The notes beneath the pieces are model-generated. The model was given only the letters and a program-made list of their open reading frames with translations. It had not been told where the DNA came from and ran no database searches. From the NCBI RefSeq assembly GCF_014652715.1, contig NZ_BMZI01000003.1, forward strand, positions 1 through 64,000: 64,000 bases of DNA, in the 5' to 3' direction. Positions 53,797 to 63,593 of this stretch are shown one piece after another. Made by a program: the position numbers and the translations under genes. Each line of letters opens with the position of its first letter. Within the stretch, counting starts at the first letter, position 1. Source of the stretch: Salinicola rhizosphaerae. Its GTDB lineage: Bacteria; Pseudomonadota; Gammaproteobacteria; Pseudomonadales; Halomonadaceae.

Positions 53797-54096
53797 GTTC
53801 AGCCTCCCTGAACATTCGACCGACGGCCTGAATTGGCGGCGACCGAATCTGGATACTGCGCTCAACGAGGCGCAGCCACCTTAACCGACGTTAATCAAGG
53901 AGATCGACGTCAACCAAAGGTGAAGTGTCAGCATCCGAAGGCGGTTCTCATGAAGAGAGACAGGCGTGTCGAGCCGGAGATATCGGATCGAAGACACGCG
54001 AGGGAGAGCCGTCAATGACAGGTATAAGCCACGCTCGGGAGGGCGTCAAAGCGACTTTTTCAGTACCTGTCGAGGCACTTTCTCGTGACCCAGAAA
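53797..54096. promoter_or_regulatory. Upstream region of the glgA-treY operon
   Basis: About 300 bp without a believable gene between glgA and the efflux-operon terminator. It must hold the promoter of the glycogen/trehalose series. Two copies of a GACGT-TAA-like element (about 53887 and 53906) are visible, but I could not define a sigma-70 or sigma-S promoter with confidence. Confidence 0.35.
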
Positions 54097-54125
54097 AAAG
54101 GCAACTCCCATGGGGAGTTGCCTTT
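54097..54125 (-). terminator. Rho-independent terminator of the efflux operon
   Basis: Thirteen-bp perfect stem (54097-54109 with 54113-54125) with a 3-nt loop. On the minus strand the hairpin runs into six T residues. It lies 49 bp past the stop of the RND pump gene. Confidence 0.9.
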
Positions 54126-54173
54126 CGGAACCGCCATCGGCGGTTATGACATGACGCGGGCTTGACGCGCAGG

Positions 54174-57100
54174 TTAGTGCGATTCGCGCGTTTCGGTCGC
54201 CTTGTCGCCGCGGCCGAATTTCTTGCCCAACCACATCGTGACACGCATGATCAGCACGTAGGCCGCCGGTACGAACACCGTCGCCAGCAGGGTGATCGAG
54301 ATCATCCCGCCAACCACCGGCGTGCCGATCTGGTTACGGCTCGCGGCGCTGGCGCCACTGGCCAGTGCCAGCGGCAGCGTGCCGCCGATGAACGCCAGCG
54401 AGGTCATCACGATCGGGCGGAAACGCTGCCGTGCCGCCACCTTGGCCGCATCGATCACTGACAGCCCCGCATGTTTGCGCTGCTGTTCGGCGAACTCGAC
54501 GATCAGGATGGCGTTCTTCGCCGCCAGGCCAACCACGACCAGCAGCCCGACCTGGAGGTAGACACTGGTGCTCAGGCCGGCCAGCTTGACCGCGAGGATC
54601 GCGCCGATGAAGGCGAACGGCACGGCGGACACGACCGCCAGCGGCAGCGTCCAGCTCTCGTACTGAGCCGCGAGGATAAGGAACATCATCACCACGCCGA
54701 ACGACAGCGCCAGCGTCGCCGCCGTGCCGACGTTGGCCTGCTGATAGGCTTCACCCGACCAGCCCATCTCGTAGTCCGAACCCAGCGTCTGCGACACGAC
54801 CTCCTGCATCGCCTGCACCGCCTGCCCGGAGCTGTAGCCCGGTGCCGGACCGCCGGAGAACTGCGCGGCCGGATAGACGTTGTAGCGCTGCAGCACCGTC
54901 GGCGCCTTGCCACGCTCGAGCGTCACCAGCTCGGAAAGCGGGATGCGCTGCCCGTCGCCACCGCGCACGTAGACCTTGCTCAGGTCATCCGGATTGCGCC
55001 GGAAGTCATCTTCCGACTGTAGATAGACCTGGAAGTTACGCGCGGACTTGGTGAAATAGTTGACGAACGAGCTACCGAAGGTACTCGACAGCGTGGTGTT
55101 GAGGTCGGCGATATCGACACCGAGACTACGCGCCTTGTCGGTATCCACCTTCGCCTTGTAGACCGGCACGTTGACGTCGAGCGTCGAGAACGCCTGACCG
55201 ATCTCGGGTCGCTGATTGGCTGCCTGCATCACCTTGTTGGCCGCCGCCGCCAGCTGCTGCGGCGAATCGCCGTTGAACGACTCCAGGTAGCCGGTGAAAC
55301 CACCGGTGGGCGATAGCCCCTGGATCGGCGGCATGTTGAAGGCGATCGTCTGCCCGCCCGGGATCTGCGCGCCGAACTGCATGATCTTGGCGATCAGCCC
55401 ATCGGCGGTGATATCACGATCCTCCCACGGCTTCATGGTCACGAAGACCGTACCCTTGGCCGTGTTGGCCGCGCTCGAGAGGATATCGAAGCCGGGCACG
55501 CCAACCACATAGTTGATCCCCGGAATCTCGTCGCGCAGGCGCTTGCTGAGCTGCTGGATGTAGGCGTCGGTCCGCGATACCGAAGAGCCCGCCGGCAGCG
55601 AGACCGAGGCGATCGCCACCCCCTGGTCCTCCGTCGGCAGCAGGCCGCTGGGCAACTGCGAGTAGATCGTCCACGACAGCGCGGCGACGGCCACCAGCCC
55701 GACCACGACCAGCCACACCTGGTGAACCAGGAAGTTGGTGATCGCCATGAAGAAGTCGGTGATCTTGTCGAACAGCTTGTTGAACCAGTCGAACGGCGTC
55801 TTGATGATGCGCACCAGCTTCGACTGCTTCATGCGATCCTGGTGCTTGAGGAAGAGCGCGCTGATCGCCGGCGTGAACGACAGCGCCACGATGGCGGAGA
55901 TCGCCACCGAGATGGCGATGGTGATCGCGAACTGCTGATACATCTGCCCGGTCAGACCGCCCATGAAACCGACCGGCACGAAGACCGCGGACATGATGAA
56001 CGCCGTGGCGATGACCGCACCGGAAACTTCTTTCATCGCCTCCAGCGCGGCACTGAACGGCGTCGCATCCTCGTCCTCTTCCATGATGCGTTCGACGTTC
56101 TCGATGACGACGATCGCGTCATCCACCACGATACCGATCGCCAGTATCATCCCGAACAGCGACAGCAGGTTGATCGAGAATCCGAGCAGATACATCCCGG
56201 CAAACGTCCCCACGACCGAGATCGGCACCACCGACATCGCCACCAGCGTCGAACGCCAGCTCTGCAGGAACAGGAAGACGATCACCGCCACCAGAATCAG
56301 TGCTTCCATGAAGGTGTGTTCGACCGAGTCGATGGAGGCATTGATGAACAGAGTGGTGTCGTAGGGAATCTCGAAGTTCAGGCCCGGCGGGAAGCGCTTC
56401 TTGAGGCTCGCCATCTCGCTCTTGACCTCTGCCGCCACGTCCAGCGCGTTGGCACCCGGCTGCAGATAGATCGCGATCGGCGCGATCGGCGCGTTGTTGA
56501 CGTAACCCTGAATGCCGTAGGTGTTCTTGCCGAGTTCCACGCGCGCGACATCGCTCAGGCGCAGCGAGGAGCCGTCGGCGTTGGTGCGCAGCAGGATGTT
56601 GCGGAACTGATCGACACCCGTGAAGCGACCTTGCGTGGTGATGGTGTAGGTATACGGCGAGGGATCGCTCTGTGGCTCGGCCCCGAGCTTACCGGCAGCG
56701 ACCACCGAGTTCTGCGCCTGGATCGCCGAAGAGACCTCGGCGGGCGTCAGATCATACTGCGCCAGCTTGTCCGGATTGAGCCAGACGCGCATGGCGAATT
56801 CCTGGCTGCCCAGCACTTCCGCCTGACCGACACCGGGCAGCTGCTTGAGCGCATCGGTGACGTTGATGTTGGCGTAGTTGGTCAGATAGAGCGAGTCGTA
56901 GGCGTCCGAGTCGGACGTGATGGCGACGAACATCAGCACGCTGGACGAGCGCTGTTCGACCGTCACGCCCTGGGACTGCACCTCGCTCGGCAGCTGAGAA
57001 AGCGCCCGCTGGACACGGTTGTTGACGTTGATGGTCGCCGTCTGCGGGTCCGTACCGATGTTGAAATAGACACTCATCGACATCTGGCCGTCGTCGGAAC

Positions 57101-57350
57101 TCGACGAGGTCAGGTAGATCATGTCCTCGGTGCCGTTGATCTCCTGGGCAAGGGTCGAAGCCACCGTCTCGGAGACGGTCTGCGCGCTGGCGCCCGGGTA
57201 GGAAGCGGAGACGCTGATGGTCGGCGGCACCACCTGCGGATACTGCTCGATCGGCAGTGTCCGCATCGCCATGATCCCGATCAGCGTGATGATGACCGAG
57301 ACGACGGTGGCGAAGATCGGCCGCCTGATGAAGACGCTGGAAAAGTTCAT
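54174..57350 (-). CDS. RND multidrug efflux pump, MexB/AcrB-like
   Basis: Inner-membrane hydrophobe/amphiphile efflux pump of 1,058 residues, the typical AcrB length. It starts with the family pattern FIRRPIFATVVSVIITLIG and carries the proton-relay Asp pair in helix 4 (GIVVDDAIVVIENVERIM, about residue 408) with a matching Lys-bearing helix 10 region near MFLILAAQYESW. Two large periplasmic loops (about 40-340 and 560-870) are present. The start shares a base with the adaptor stop (TGATG). There is no outer-membrane channel gene in the operon, so it must use a TolC/OprM-type protein encoded elsewhere. Substrates are unknown. Confidence 0.93.
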   Translation of the reverse strand: MNFSSVFIRRPIFATVVSVIITLIGIMAMRTLPIEQYPQVVPPTISVSASYPGASAQTVSETVASTLAQEINGTEDMIYLTSSSSDDGQMSMSVYFNIGTDPQTATINVNNRVQRALSQLPSEVQSQGVTVEQRSSSVLMFVAITSDSDAYDSLYLTNYANINVTDALKQLPGVGQAEVLGSQEFAMRVWLNPDKLAQYDLTPAEVSSAIQAQNSVVAAGKLGAEPQSDPSPYTYTITTQGRFTGVDQFRNILLRTNADGSSLRLSDVARVELGKNTYGIQGYVNNAPIAPIAIYLQPGANALDVAAEVKSEMASLKKRFPPGLNFEIPYDTTLFINASIDSVEHTFMEALILVAVIVFLFLQSWRSTLVAMSVVPISVVGTFAGMYLLGFSINLLSLFGMILAIGIVVDDAIVVIENVERIMEEDEDATPFSAALEAMKEVSGAVIATAFIMSAVFVPVGFMGGLTGQMYQQFAITIAISVAISAIVALSFTPAISALFLKHQDRMKQSKLVRIIKTPFDWFNKLFDKITDFFMAITNFLVHQVWLVVVGLVAVAALSWTIYSQLPSGLLPTEDQGVAIASVSLPAGSSVSRTDAYIQQLSKRLRDEIPGINYVVGVPGFDILSSAANTAKGTVFVTMKPWEDRDITADGLIAKIMQFGAQIPGGQTIAFNMPPIQGLSPTGGFTGYLESFNGDSPQQLAAAANKVMQAANQRPEIGQAFSTLDVNVPVYKAKVDTDKARSLGVDIADLNTTLSSTFGSSFVNYFTKSARNFQVYLQSEDDFRRNPDDLSKVYVRGGDGQRIPLSELVTLERGKAPTVLQRYNVYPAAQFSGGPAPGYSSGQAVQAMQEVVSQTLGSDYEMGWSGEAYQQANVGTAATLALSFGVVMMFLILAAQYESWTLPLAVVSAVPFAFIGAILAVKLAGLSTSVYLQVGLLVVVGLAAKNAILIVEFAEQQRKHAGLSVIDAAKVAARQRFRPIVMTSLAFIGGTLPLALASGASAASRNQIGTPVVGGMISITLLATVFVPAAYVLIMRVTMWLGKKFGRGDKATETRESH

Positions 57351-58633
57351 CAGTTGGCTCCGTCCTGCCCTGTCGCTTCTTTGGTGTCGCGCGCGGCACC
57401 CTGCGTGCCTTCGCCGCCCTGAGCGTCAGGCTCCTGGGAGGGGTTCTCGCCCGCGTTGTTCTGCGGCTCCGGCACCTTGCCCGTGAACGCCTGCGCGTCG
57501 ATGGCATCGCCGGCTGACACGGTGCCGATGCCGGAAACGATGACGCGATCGCCCGGGTTGAGACCCTCGGTAATGATCTGCCAGTCACCGGCTACCTCAC
57601 CCAGCGAGACGAAGCGAGCTTCGGCCTTGCCTTCGCCGTTGACGACGTAGACCTGCGGCCCTTTCAGACCCTCGGTCACGGCCACGGCCGGCACCGCGTA
57701 GACGTCGTAGCGCATCACGTTCGGCAGTGAAACGCGCACGAACTGCCCGGGCAGGAAGACCTGATCGGCGTTCTCGAATACGGCTTCGGCCTGTACCGTG
57801 CTGGTGGATTCGTCGACCCGCGAGCCGAGAAAGTCCAGCCGACCCTTGAGCTGCATGGCATCGTGGGTCGCGCTCTTGGTATCCGGCGCAGTCAGCACGG
57901 CAACGTCCGCAACATCCGCATCGCCCTGCTGGCGCTGACGGCGCAGTGCGAAAGCGTCATCGGCCGGCAGCGAGAAGCGCACTTCGATCGGATCGAGTGG
58001 CGTGATCGTGGCGAGCTCCTCAGGCGCCTGCACCAGGTTGCCGACGTTGACTTCGCTCAGGCTGATCATGCCGCTCACGGGCGCGTTGACTTCGGTATAG
58101 CCGAGATCGATCTGCGCGCTGTCGAGCGCGGCCTTGGCCTGAGCCACGGAGGCCTGCGCCGTACGCAGATCGGCCTGCGCCTGGTCGCGCTGCTGCTGGC
58201 TGACGGAGTTCTGCTTGTAGAGACGCGCGTAGCGCTCGGCGTCGCGCTGGGCGCGATACGCTTCCGCCTGAGCGCTCTGCAGATCCGCCTTGTTCTGTTC
58301 CACCGTCGCCTCGTACGGCGCGGGCTCGATCGTGAAAAGCTTGTCGCCCTTCTCGACCATGCTGCCTTCACGGTAGTGACGCGCCTCAAGCACACCGTCG
58401 ACGCGCCCCATGACGGTCACTTCGCGGTTGCTGCGAACCTGCGCCGGATAGGCTTTGGTCAACGAGACATCATGTGCCTTGACGTCCATCACTTCGGCCT
58501 GCACGGGCGGCTTCTGCTGTCCGCCTCCCTGCTGACTGCTGCTCTGCTGATCGTCGCCGCAGGCGGATAGCGCCAACGACACCAGCATCACCCCGCCGAG
58601 GCCGAGGGTGCGATTGAGAAAATTAGGGCGCAT
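57350..58633 (-). CDS. RND efflux periplasmic adaptor lipoprotein, MexA/AcrA-like
   Basis: Periplasmic adaptor of 427 residues, linking the pump to its outer-membrane channel. The signal ends in the lipobox LSAC (Cys about residue 25). The barrel-sandwich, alpha-hairpin (long Gln/Ala-rich coiled coil, about residues 110-170) and lipoyl halves (GRVDGVLEARHYREGSMVEK; APVSGMISLSEVNVGNLVQ) are visible. The C-terminal 45 residues are a Gln/Gly/Asp-rich low-complexity tail. It is first in the operon, opposite the TetR-type gene. Confidence 0.92.
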   Translation of the reverse strand: MRPNFLNRTLGLGGVMLVSLALSACGDDQQSSSQQGGGQQKPPVQAEVMDVKAHDVSLTKAYPAQVRSNREVTVMGRVDGVLEARHYREGSMVEKGDKLFTIEPAPYEATVEQNKADLQSAQAEAYRAQRDAERYARLYKQNSVSQQQRDQAQADLRTAQASVAQAKAALDSAQIDLGYTEVNAPVSGMISLSEVNVGNLVQAPEELATITPLDPIEVRFSLPADDAFALRRQRQQGDADVADVAVLTAPDTKSATHDAMQLKGRLDFLGSRVDESTSTVQAEAVFENADQVFLPGQFVRVSLPNVMRYDVYAVPAVAVTEGLKGPQVYVVNGEGKAEARFVSLGEVAGDWQIITEGLNPGDRVIVSGIGTVSAGDAIDAQAFTGKVPEPQNNAGENPSQEPDAQGGEGTQGAARDTKEATGQDGAN

Positions 58634-58687
58634 GAGTCTCCGTCCTGGAAGATAGGTACCTAAAGGGTTGCCTCGAGCTTACAGGCA

Positions 58688-58703
58688 TACATACATGAAT
58701 GTA
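58688..58703. promoter_or_regulatory. Probable TetR/AcrR-type operator
   Basis: TACATACATGAATGTA, an imperfect palindrome with TACAT/ATGTA arms, lies between the divergent adaptor and TetR genes. The sequence resembles, from memory, the E. coli AcrR operator (TACATACATT...AATGTATGTA). It is the most likely site for the adjacent regulator. Confidence 0.6.
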
Positions 58704-58874
58704 AACTTGCCGAGAACACGTTATGCTCTTCATACACCGTCTTCATTGAAAACGTCTTAAAACAGCACCACGTCCGGGTCATGAAAGGCGACGAACGAAC
58801 AACAAAAAAGATGACACGGGGAAGACATACGCCACGCCAACCAACTGACAACTTACGGGTTCGACGACACCATC

Positions 58875-59489
58875 ATGCCCAAACGCACCAAGGCCGAAGC
58901 CGAGGCCACCCGCGAAGCACTGCTCGATGCCGCCGAGGTGATCTTTCTGGAGCGCGGTGTCTCGCGCACGTCACTCGAGCAGATCGCACGCCAGGCGGGC
59001 ATGACGCGCGGCGCCGTCTACTGGCATTTCAAGAACAAGGCGGATCTATTTCACGCCATGCTCGAGCGGGTGAAGACTCCCCTGCGCCAGCTCCTCGATG
59101 ATGTCGAAGATCCCAACTGCCCCTACGTGCCTCTGGAGAGTCTGAGAAGGGCCACGCTGCACGCCATCGAACGACTCCAGCGCCCGCGTTCCCGGCGCGT
59201 TCACACCATATTGTTCCATCGCTGCGAGGTCGCCAGCGACGTCGACATTCAGGCCCTGCACGAGAAGCTCGCCAGCGAATGCTATGACACCATGGTCGAA
59301 CGCTTCGAGCAGGCCCGCGAGCGAGGCACGCTGGCCGAGAGCATCTCTCCGGAGATCGCCACGCGCATGCTGATGTCGATGTTCGCGGGGCTCATGTACG
59401 ACTGGCTACGTGACCCGGAAAGCTACGATATCGGCGACGTCGGCCCCCGCATGATCGACACCTTCTTTGCGCGCATCGTCAGACAGTGA
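58875..59489 (+). CDS. TetR-family repressor, AcrR/TtgR-like
   Basis: Regulator of 204 residues. The N-terminal helix-turn-helix (about residues 28-55) reads TSLEQIARQAGMTRGAVYWH followed by FKNKADLF. This is the pattern of AcrR/TtgR/MtrR pump repressors. The C-terminal domain would bind drugs or other hydrophobic ligands. It is transcribed away from the adaptor-pump operon with a 241-bp shared control region holding an AcrR-like operator, so it is expected to repress the pump and itself. Confidence 0.9.
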   Translation: MPKRTKAEAEATREALLDAAEVIFLERGVSRTSLEQIARQAGMTRGAVYWHFKNKADLFHAMLERVKTPLRQLLDDVEDPNCPYVPLESLRRATLHAIERLQRPRSRRVHTILFHRCEVASDVDIQALHEKLASECYDTMVERFEQARERGTLAESISPEIATRMLMSMFAGLMYDWLRDPESYDIGDVGPRMIDTFFARIVRQ

Positions 59490-59523
59490 GACACCGGGCG
59501 CGAGGCGGCCTGCCCACGGTACG

Positions 59524-60363
59524 TCATCCCGCTTCGACGACCGCCACCGCGCGCTCGACGCCGGCAAGGTAGCTCCTGCCGAAGAGATAGAGATGATTGA
59601 GCAGCGGATAGAGCTGAAACAGCGCCTCTCGCCGCGGCCAGTCGTCGGGGCTACGGCCATCCCAGTAAGCGTCGAAGAAGGCATCGCCCGGATTGCCGAA
59701 GAGCGTCAGCATCGCGACATCGACTTCCGGATAGTGCCGGTAGACCGCGGGATCGATGATTGCCGGCCCGCTCGGCGTGAACAGCACGTTGCCTGACCAG
59801 AGATCGCCGTGAACCAGACTCGATGGGGTATCCGGCAGCCAGCCCTCCAGGCCATGCGCCACGCGTTCGAGGCGCTCTGCAAGCCGGGTTTCCAGCAGCC
59901 CGCTGTCCCGGCAGAGCGTCGTCAACGGCATCACTCTGCGTTCGCGCTGAAAGGCGCGGCCGTCCGCCAGCGGCGTGTTGGGCTGCGGCGTCAACCCGCA
60001 GGCATTGTCGCGCGGCCAGCCATGTTCCGCGCTCGCGTCACGGGTATCGCGATGCAGCTGGCGCAAGCCTTCGCCCAGCGCAGCGGCGTCGCGTGGGCCG
60101 CCGCTCGCCAGCGCTGTCATGATCAGCAGATCGCCCTCTTCGGCCAGCACGTCAGGCACGACCAGGTGATGGCAGGCATCTTTCAACGCGCGCAGGCCAT
60201 CGGCCTCACCGGCGATACGTTGCGGGTCGTCGACCTTGACGACGTAGGCCGGGCTCCCCTCGAGGCGCCATAGTCCCGCACCGCTGTCACCGCCAGAGAG
60301 CGCAACGAGCTCTCCGTCACCGAACTCAAGCGCTGCGAGTCGTCGTTTCAGTGTCTGCGTCAT
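59524..60363 (-). CDS. Fructosamine kinase family protein
   Basis: Kinase of 279 residues from the ATG at 60363 (GGGAG 7 nt upstream; the longer frame to 60453 lies inside the antiporter gene). Motifs are VVKVDDP (ATP Lys), GLRQLH, LVHGDLWSGNVLF (catalytic loop, Asp about residue 187) and AIIDPAVYRHYPEVDVAML (metal Asp). Family members phosphorylate sugar adducts on protein amines so that they fall off, repairing glycation. The start lies 38 nt inside the end of the antiporter gene, so the two are coupled. Confidence 0.87.
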   Translation of the reverse strand: MTQTLKRRLAALEFGDGELVALSGGDSGAGLWRLEGSPAYVVKVDDPQRIAGEADGLRALKDACHHLVVPDVLAEEGDLLIMTALASGGPRDAAALGEGLRQLHRDTRDASAEHGWPRDNACGLTPQPNTPLADGRAFQRERRVMPLTTLCRDSGLLETRLAERLERVAHGLEGWLPDTPSSLVHGDLWSGNVLFTPSGPAIIDPAVYRHYPEVDVAMLTLFGNPGDAFFDAYWDGRSPDDWPRREALFQLYPLLNHLYLFGRSYLAGVERAVAVVEAG

Positions 60364-62212
60364 GGATCGTCTCCCGCTGCACCGAGACGTCGCCCGGCTC
60401 GGCGTCCTGTGTATCGTCCCCGCTGCTCTCGGCGCGGCGGCTCTCCTTGCCACGCCCGCGATTGAGCTCCTGCTGAAATAGCGACTTCAGTTCCGCCATC
60501 GCCGCCTTTTCGGTGGCCATCAACCGTTCGGTATCGTTGCGATGCGTGTAGGTGTCCTTCAGCAGCTGATTGTCGAAATCACGGAAGGTGCGTACTGCAT
60601 TGATCGCATTGGCACTGGGATAGCCGAGCCCCTTCAGCACCTCGACGCTCATCTCCATGCTCGAGGCGAAGGTCTCGCGCACCACGCTGTCGACGCCGAT
60701 CTCCATCAGCTGCCACGCGTGGTGGCGATTGCGCGCCCTGGCGTAGACCGTCAGCTCGGGAAAGTGGGATTTGGCCAGGCGCGCGATCGTGAGCGCGGTG
60801 TGCTCGCCGTCGACCGCGATGACCAGAATGCGCGCCTTGTCGATGCCGGCCGCGCGCAGCAGATCGAGCCGCGTCGCGTCGGCATAGAAGATCCGCGAGC
60901 CGAAGCGGCGGATGAACTCGACCTGCGCGATGTTCGGATCGAGCGCCGTAAAGCTAACGCCCTGCATCTTGAGCATGCGCGCGACCATCTGACCGAATCG
61001 TCCCAGGCCGGCGATGATCACCGGCGGCGTCTCGTCGCCGAAGTCGGTCTCGAACGGCCGGGTCTCCTTGAGACGATTGCCGACCTTCTCGCCGAGCTGG
61101 TAGAGGAACGGCGTCGCCGCCATGCTCAGCGTGACCGCCGCGATGCACAGGCTGGCGATACGCTGATCGAGAACCCCGGCGGTGACGGCCGCGGTGAGCA
61201 GCACGAAATCGAACTCCCCACCCTGCGAGATGATCGTCGCCAACCGCGGAATTTCGGTGCGCGGCAGCCTGGTCAACCAGCCGATGAGCGCCAGCACCAG
61301 CGTCTTGGCGAACGTCATCAACACGGCCAGCCCGACTACCAGCAGCAGATTGTCGAGCACCAGAGCCAGATCGACCGACATCCCGACCGCGATGAAAAAC
61401 AACCCGAGCAGCAGCCCCTTGAACGGCTCGATATTGGCCTCGAGCTCATGCCGGTAGGCAGTATCCGCCAGCATGACGCCACCCAAAAAGGCACCCAGCG
61501 CCATCGACAGGCCGGCCCACTGCATGATCAGTGCCATTGCAAGAACGAGAAACAGCGCGGCTGCGGTAAATATCTCGTGAACGTCACTACGCGCAATCAA
61601 TGCCAGTACGCGCGGGAACACCAGCCGCCCGAAGGCGATGGCCGCAATGACGACGCCAATGCTGCGCGCGATGACCCAGCCGTCGTCCGGTGCCGCATCG
61701 GCACGACCGGCTAGGAACGGCAGCAGCGCCAGCAGCGGAATGACCGCGAGATCCTGAAACAGCAGCATCGCGAACGCGCTCTGTCCGTGCGGGGTCGCGA
61801 GCTGGCGCCGCTCGTTGAGTACCTGCAGGGCGAACGCAGTCGACGACAGCGCGAGCGTCAGCCCGAGAAAGATGGCGATGCTCGGCGGCAGGCCCAGCAA
61901 CAGGCCGACCGGCGTCAGCAGCGCCGCGCAGCCGGCCAGCTGCAGGCTGCCGAGTCCGACCAGACGCTTGCGCATCGACCACAGCCGCCTGGGTTCGAGC
62001 TCGAGTCCGATGATGAACAGCAGCATGACGACGCCGAACTCCGAGAAGTGCAGCACCGACTCGGGCTCGGCGATGAATCCGCTGACCGACGGTCCGGCGA
62101 GCAGACCGATGCAGAGATAGCCCAGGATCGATCCCAGGCCGAAGCGCTGAAACAGCGGTACCGCGATGATCGCCGCGCCAAGCAGCACCGCAGCCTCGTT
62201 GAGAAAGTCCAT
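60326..62212 (-). CDS. KefB/KefC-type glutathione-regulated K+ efflux antiporter
   Basis: CPA2-family transporter of 628 residues. About twelve membrane helices (1-385) include LLFIIGLELEPRRLW and the ion-site region LALSSTAFALQ and LLFQDLAVIPLLALLPF. From about residue 400 a RCK/KTN domain begins with the nucleotide-binding GLGRFGQMVARML and continues with DATRLDLLRAAG. In E. coli, KefB/C open when glutathione adducts form, acidifying the cytoplasm and protecting against methylglyoxal and other electrophiles. The start is directly abutted by the upstream stop (TAAATG). No KefF/KefG-type partner is adjacent. Confidence 0.88.
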   Translation of the reverse strand: MDFLNEAAVLLGAAIIAVPLFQRFGLGSILGYLCIGLLAGPSVSGFIAEPESVLHFSEFGVVMLLFIIGLELEPRRLWSMRKRLVGLGSLQLAGCAALLTPVGLLLGLPPSIAIFLGLTLALSSTAFALQVLNERRQLATPHGQSAFAMLLFQDLAVIPLLALLPFLAGRADAAPDDGWVIARSIGVVIAAIAFGRLVFPRVLALIARSDVHEIFTAAALFLVLAMALIMQWAGLSMALGAFLGGVMLADTAYRHELEANIEPFKGLLLGLFFIAVGMSVDLALVLDNLLLVVGLAVLMTFAKTLVLALIGWLTRLPRTEIPRLATIISQGGEFDFVLLTAAVTAGVLDQRIASLCIAAVTLSMAATPFLYQLGEKVGNRLKETRPFETDFGDETPPVIIAGLGRFGQMVARMLKMQGVSFTALDPNIAQVEFIRRFGSRIFYADATRLDLLRAAGIDKARILVIAVDGEHTALTIARLAKSHFPELTVYARARNRHHAWQLMEIGVDSVVRETFASSMEMSVEVLKGLGYPSANAINAVRTFRDFDNQLLKDTYTHRNDTERLMATEKAAMAELKSLFQQELNRGRGKESRRAESSGDDTQDAEPGDVSVQRETIHDADTETTTRSA

Positions 62213-63358
62213 TTACCGTTCATCCGACTGCTTGAAGGGAAGACGCTGGCGACACCGTTCGAAATAGGCGCCCACGTAGGCACGCTCTTCCCGGCAGAAG
62301 TCATCGACCGCGTCACGAAATCCGCCATGATCGAGATAGTGAAGCGAACGACTGATGATGGGCGAGAAGCCCCGCGTCAGCTTGTGCTCGCCCTGCGTGC
62401 CGGGGTCGAAGCGCACGAGACCGCGCGCCAGGCAGTGTTCGATGCCCTGATAGTAACAGGTCTCGAAGTGGAGAAAGTCGGCTTCCACTTCACTGCCCCA
62501 GTAGCGACCGTAGAGCGCATCACGCCCCTCCAGACAGAGCGCCGCCGCCACCGCACGACCGTCGACGCTGGCACGTATCAGCAGCATCGACTCCGCCATG
62601 GTGTCACGCAGCCGAGTGAAAAAATCGAGCGTCAGATAAGGGTGCTGCCCCCGTTCCAGGTAGGTCATGCAGTAGCACCGATAGAACTGCTCGAGGGCCG
62701 AATCGTCGATCTGGCCGCCGCTCAGGCGCTCGAACGCGAATCCCTGTTCGGCAAGCTTGCGACGCTCGCGACGTATCTCCTTGCGCTTGCGCGAACTCAT
62801 CCGGCCGAGAAAGCCGTCGAAATCGCCGAAGTCGTCATCGCACCACGCAAACTGCACCGCCTGACGCTCCATCAGCGGCGCATCGAAGGCGCTGAGCCAA
62901 TCATCGACCTCATCACTCTGCGCAAACAGCAAGTGCCAGCTCTGCAGGCCAGTATCGCGAATCGCAGGCGCCAACGCGGCGATGATGCGCCGACGGTCGA
63001 CTCCATCGGCCACGGCCAGGCGCGCCCCCATTGCCGGCGTGAACGGAATCGCCGAGAGCGATTTGGGGTAATAGTCGCCCCCGGCTCGCTCCCAGGCGTC
63101 GGCCCAAGACCAGTCGAAGACGTACTCGCCGCGGGAGTGGTACTTGGCGTAGCGCGGCAGCACGGCAACCAGTCGCTCGCCCTCGAAAACCGCCAGGTGA
63201 TCCGGCTCCCAGCCGGTGTCGACGCTGGCGCAGCCGCAGCCCTCCAGCGCCGCCAGAAACTCGTGCCGCAGAAACGGGTAGCGGTCGCCGATCACCGCGT
63301 TCCAGGCAACCGCCGACACATTCGCCAGGCTGCCGAGCTGCTCGACCCTTAGTGTCAT
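62213..63358 (-). CDS. GNAT-like acyltransferase, DUF482/COG3146 family
   Basis: Cytoplasmic protein of 381 residues, the usual length for the so-called peptidogalycan biosynthesis/DUF482 family. Visible are YPFLRHEFLAALE, YVFDWSWADAW, MSSRKRKEIRRERR, ALEQFYRCYCMTYLERG and a C-terminal GNAT-like core (ALCLEGRDALYGRYWGS; FETCYYQGIEHCL; GTQGEHKLTRGF). The fold resembles Fem-like aminoacyl or acetyl transferases. The biochemical reaction is not known. It is first in the operon with the antiporter and fructosamine kinase. Confidence 0.8.
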   Translation of the reverse strand: MTLRVEQLGSLANVSAVAWNAVIGDRYPFLRHEFLAALEGCGCASVDTGWEPDHLAVFEGERLVAVLPRYAKYHSRGEYVFDWSWADAWERAGGDYYPKSLSAIPFTPAMGARLAVADGVDRRRIIAALAPAIRDTGLQSWHLLFAQSDEVDDWLSAFDAPLMERQAVQFAWCDDDFGDFDGFLGRMSSRKRKEIRRERRKLAEQGFAFERLSGGQIDDSALEQFYRCYCMTYLERGQHPYLTLDFFTRLRDTMAESMLLIRASVDGRAVAAALCLEGRDALYGRYWGSEVEADFLHFETCYYQGIEHCLARGLVRFDPGTQGEHKLTRGFSPIISRSLHYLDHGGFRDAVDDFCREERAYVGAYFERCRQRLPFKQSDER

Positions 63359-63593
63359 TCCACTCCTCCGTTATCCGCCCTTCTCGACCTCACCGGCTTT
63401 CTGGTTCCGAACACAACCCCGTCCATCGCGCTGTCGACTGCCGAGCCGGCGTATACACCAAGCTCGCAGCGACTGGTTACCGCGCCCCAAAGCCGGCGCT
63501 AGCTCGCAGCTCACGTCCATGGTGAAAACGTCGAGCCGTGCCGGCAAGCGTGCGATACTGTCGCCAGCATGCCACCGAGAGACGTTCAGAACG

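Noticed and set aside
53925-54149. A 74-codon plus-strand frame upstream of glgA
   Set aside because: It runs through the efflux-operon terminator hairpin and has no ribosome site or domain.
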